DNA from: Aspidiotus rigidus
Taxonomy: Eukaryota > Arthropoda > Insecta > Hemiptera > Diaspididae
NCBI GenBank assembly: GCA_035079385.1
Contig: JAVHKY010000003.1
Location: 14,977,001-15,041,000, forward strand
Reading direction: 5' to 3'
Length of the DNA: 64,000 nt
Part shown: in pieces, positions 61,346 through 64,000 of the stretch
Position numbering within the stretch: the stretch's first letter is position 1
How the letters are laid out: each line of letters opens with the position of its first letter
Notes under the pieces: generated by a model
The model's database searches: none
What the model was told of the DNA's origin: nothing
Seen by the model: only the letters and a program-made list of their open reading frames with translations
Position numbers and translations under genes: made by a program

Positions 61346-64000
61346 ATTTCTAACAGGGAACCTGTTTTATGGGGGGCTTTTTGAGAAATTTGCCGTGCGC
61401 CGTCCGCTGTCCAGCGAAAAACTTGGAAAAAACGACGGCTTCCTTAACGAAGTTAAACGAGGGACGCAGGGAACCTGTTTTATGAGTCAAATGGAATTTG
61501 GTGTTGAAAATTGAAGCCTAGACCTGGATAAAGCTAGTATAAAGAAGGCCTACACCTACTATAAGCCTAGTATAATATAGTTTGAGACACTAAATTTTCT
61601 CTAATCTCGAGCTATATATGATAGCTTGAGAGTCAAAATTTTTCCAAGTCCCCCTCCTATCATATATAGCTCGAGAGTCGAAATTTTTTTCAAGTCCCTC
61701 TCCTATCATATATAGCTCGAGAGTCGAAATTTTTTTGTCCTTCTCCTATCATATACGGCTCAAGACTCGAAATTTTAACAGGGAACCTGTTTTATGGGGG
61801 GCTATTTGAGAAATCTGCCGTCCGCCGTCCGCCGTCCAGCGAAAAACTAAGAAAAATTTCGACTCTCAAGAATATATGATAGGAGAGGGACTTGAAAAAA
61901 TTTCGACTCTCGAGCTATAGATGATAGGAGGGGGGGACTTGGAAAAAATTCGACTCTCGCGCCATATGTGATAGGAGAGGGACTTGGAAAAATTTCGACT
62001 CTCGAGCTATATATGATAGAAGGGGGACTTGGAAAAATTTCGACTCTCGAGCTATATATGATAGGAGGGGGACTTGGAAAAATTTCGACTGTCGAGCTAT
62101 ATATGATAGAAGGGGGACTTGGAAAAATTTCGACTCTCGAGCTATATATGATAGAAGGGGGACTTGGAAAAATTTCGACTCTCGAGCTATATATGATAGG
62201 AGGGGGACTTAGAAAAATTTCGACTCTCGAGCTATATATGATAGAACGGGGACGTAGAAAAATTTCGACTCTCGAGCTATATATGATAGGAGGGGGACTT
62301 AGAAAATTTTCGACTCTCGAGCTATAGATGATAGGAGGGGGGGACTTAGAAAAAATTCGACTCTCGCGCCATATATGATAGGAGAGGGACTTGGAAAACT
62401 TTTGACTCTCGAGCTATATATGATAGGGGACAAATTTTCCCAAGTCTCCCTCCTATTATAAATAGCTCGAGATTTGAGAAAAGCTTGGACTTTCAAACTA
62501 CATTATACTAGGCTTATTTTACGTCTAGACCTTCTTTATACTAGCTTTATCTAGGTCTAGGCTTCCTTGAATTTTCAATACCAAATCCTATTTGACTCAT
62601 AAAACAGGTTCCCTGCGTTCCTCGTTTAAATTCGTTAAGGAAGCCGTCGTTTTTCCAAGTCCCCCACCTATCATATATAGCTCGAGAGTCGACATTTTTC
62701 CAAGTCCCTCTCCTATCATATATAGCTCGAGAGTCGAAACTTTAACAGGGAACCTGTTTTATGGGGGGCTTTTTGAGAAATTTGGCGTGCGCCGTCCGCC
62801 GTCCAGCAAAATACTTGGAAAAATTTCGACTCTCGAGCCATATATGATAGGAGAGGGACTTGGAAAAATTTCGACTGTCGAGCTATATATGATAGGAGGG
62901 GGACTTAGAAAAATTTCGACTCTCGAGCTATATATGATAGAACGGGGACGTAGAAAAATTTCGACTCTCGAGCTATATATGATAGGAGGGGGACTTAGAA
63001 AATTTTCGACTCTCGAGCTAAGAGTGGAAATTTTAACAAGGAACCTGATTTATCCAACTATATTATATTACACTAATAGTTGGTCTAGGCCTTCTTTTTA
63101 CTACCTTTCTCCAAATCTAGGCTTCCTTGAATTTTCAATACCAAATCTCACTCGAATCATAAAACAGGTTCCCTGCGTTCCTTGTTTAACTTCGTTAAGG
63201 AAGCCGTAATTTTTCCAAGTTTTTCGCTGGACGGCGGACGGCGCACGGCAAATTTCTCAAAAAGCCCCCCATAAAACAGGTTCCCTGTTAAAATTTCGAC
63301 TCTCGAGCTATATATGATAGGAGAGGGACTTGGAAAAATTTCGACTCTCGAGCTATATATGATAGGTGGAGGACTTGGAAAAATTTCGATTCTCGAGCCA
63401 TATAGGATAGGAGAGGGACTTGGAAAAATTTCGATTCTCGAGCTATATATGAAAAGAGGGGGACAGAAAAATTTCGACTCTCGAGCTATATATGATAGGA
63501 GGGGGACTTGGAAAAATTTCGACTCTCGAGCTATAGATGATAGGAGGGGGGGACTTAGAAAAAATTCGACTCTCGCGCCATATATGATAGGAGAGGGACT
63601 TGGAAAACTTTTGACTCTCGAGCTATATATGATAGGGGACAAATTTTCCCAAGTCTCCCTCCTATTATAAATAGCTCGAGATTTGAGAAAAGCTTGGACT
63701 TTCAAACTACATTATACTAGGCTTATTTTACGTCTAGACCTTCTTTATACTAGCTTTATCTAGGTCTAGGCTTCCTTGAATTTTCAATACCAAATCCTAT
63801 TTGACTCATAAAACAGGTTCCCTGCGTTCCTCGTTTAAATTCGTTAAGGAAGCCGTCGTTTTTCCAAGTCCCCCACCTATCATATATAGCTCGAGAGTCG
63901 ACATTTTTCCAAGTCCCTCTCCTATCATATATAGCTCGAGAGTCGAAACTTTAACAGGGAACCTGTTTTATGGGGGGCTTTTTGAGAAATTTGGCGTGCG
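61346..64000. repeat. Large array of 45-bp repeats with a 1209-bp higher-order unit
   Basis: The 45-bp unit (GGACTTGGAAAAATTTCGAC TCTCGAGCTATATATGATAG plus GAGGG) runs in both orientations in blocks separated by a flank unit: AACAGGGAACCTGTTTTATG, GGGGGGCTTTTTGAGAAAT and GCCGTCCAGCG. From 62361 onward the sequence repeats at 63570 with a constant 1209-bp offset (for example 62761 and 63970), apparently without change to the window end. The frames of 119, 205, 182 and 118 residues here are read-through of the repeat. Confidence 0.85.

Noticed and set aside
61968..62327. 119-residue protein of 15-residue repeats (MIEGGLGKISTLELY type)
   Set aside because: It is read-through of a 45-bp tandem repeat; the same sequence gives different long frames on the other strand, and unit changes do not favour synonymous positions.
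61346..64000. CRISPR array
   Set aside because: Repeats are contiguous 45-bp units without unique spacers, in a eukaryotic genome.

Overview
The window is a piece of an animal nuclear genome, most likely an insect. The main evidence is one long, intron-rich gene for a classical-type cadherin on the + strand (20723-59994). I joined its 19 coding exons by eye. All junctions keep frame, giving 4521 nt (1506 residues). The protein has a signal peptide, about six cadherin repeats, a membrane-proximal domain, one transmembrane helix and a long cytoplasmic tail. It resembles insect cadherin-86C. No other host gene could be supported. The rest is AT-rich intergenic and intronic DNA loaded with transposable elements.

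Layout. 1-20.7 kb: upstream DNA with a Penelope-like retroelement (PLE1, 2226-5176) arranged as an inverted pair, a second PLE family (PLE5, 12.17-13.96 kb), fold-back/MITE elements and scattered 45-bp repeats. 20.7-25.6 kb: cadherin exons 1-4, with a degraded PLE (22.3-23.2 kb) and a MITE in the introns. 25.6-42.8 kb: a 17-kb intron. It holds a young but internally deleted errantivirus-like LTR element (26008-30817, target duplication CACT, an extra third ORF), then an 8.4-kb imperfect palindrome (31.7-40.2 kb) built around an inverted PLE pair. A Helitron and two nested TIR elements sit in one arm only. 42.8-44.6 kb: exons 5-10. 44.6-51.2 kb: an intron with a pogo/Tigger transposon carrying a 104-bp tandem array, a PLE remnant, and a long-TIR element with a GCDTVSAF protein relic. 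51.2-52.8 kb: exons 11-17. 52.8-57.9 kb: an intron with a TCGAC-iterating TIR element inside a dispersed repeat. 57.9-60.0 kb: the last two exons. 60.5-64 kb: a fold-back element, then a large array of 45-bp repeats with a 1209-bp higher-order period.

Most notable: several PLE ends carry hammerhead-ribozyme-like motifs. One (12197-12251, minus) has a canonical core. Both copies of each of two other PLE pairs have core changes at positions 3 and 8 that would keep the C3-G8 pair as U3-A8. Other points of interest are the errantivirus extra ORF, three or four TIR elements whose interiors repeat a word found in their own ends, and LC8-like TQT motifs in the cadherin tail. All calls come from reading the sequence; no database search was run.
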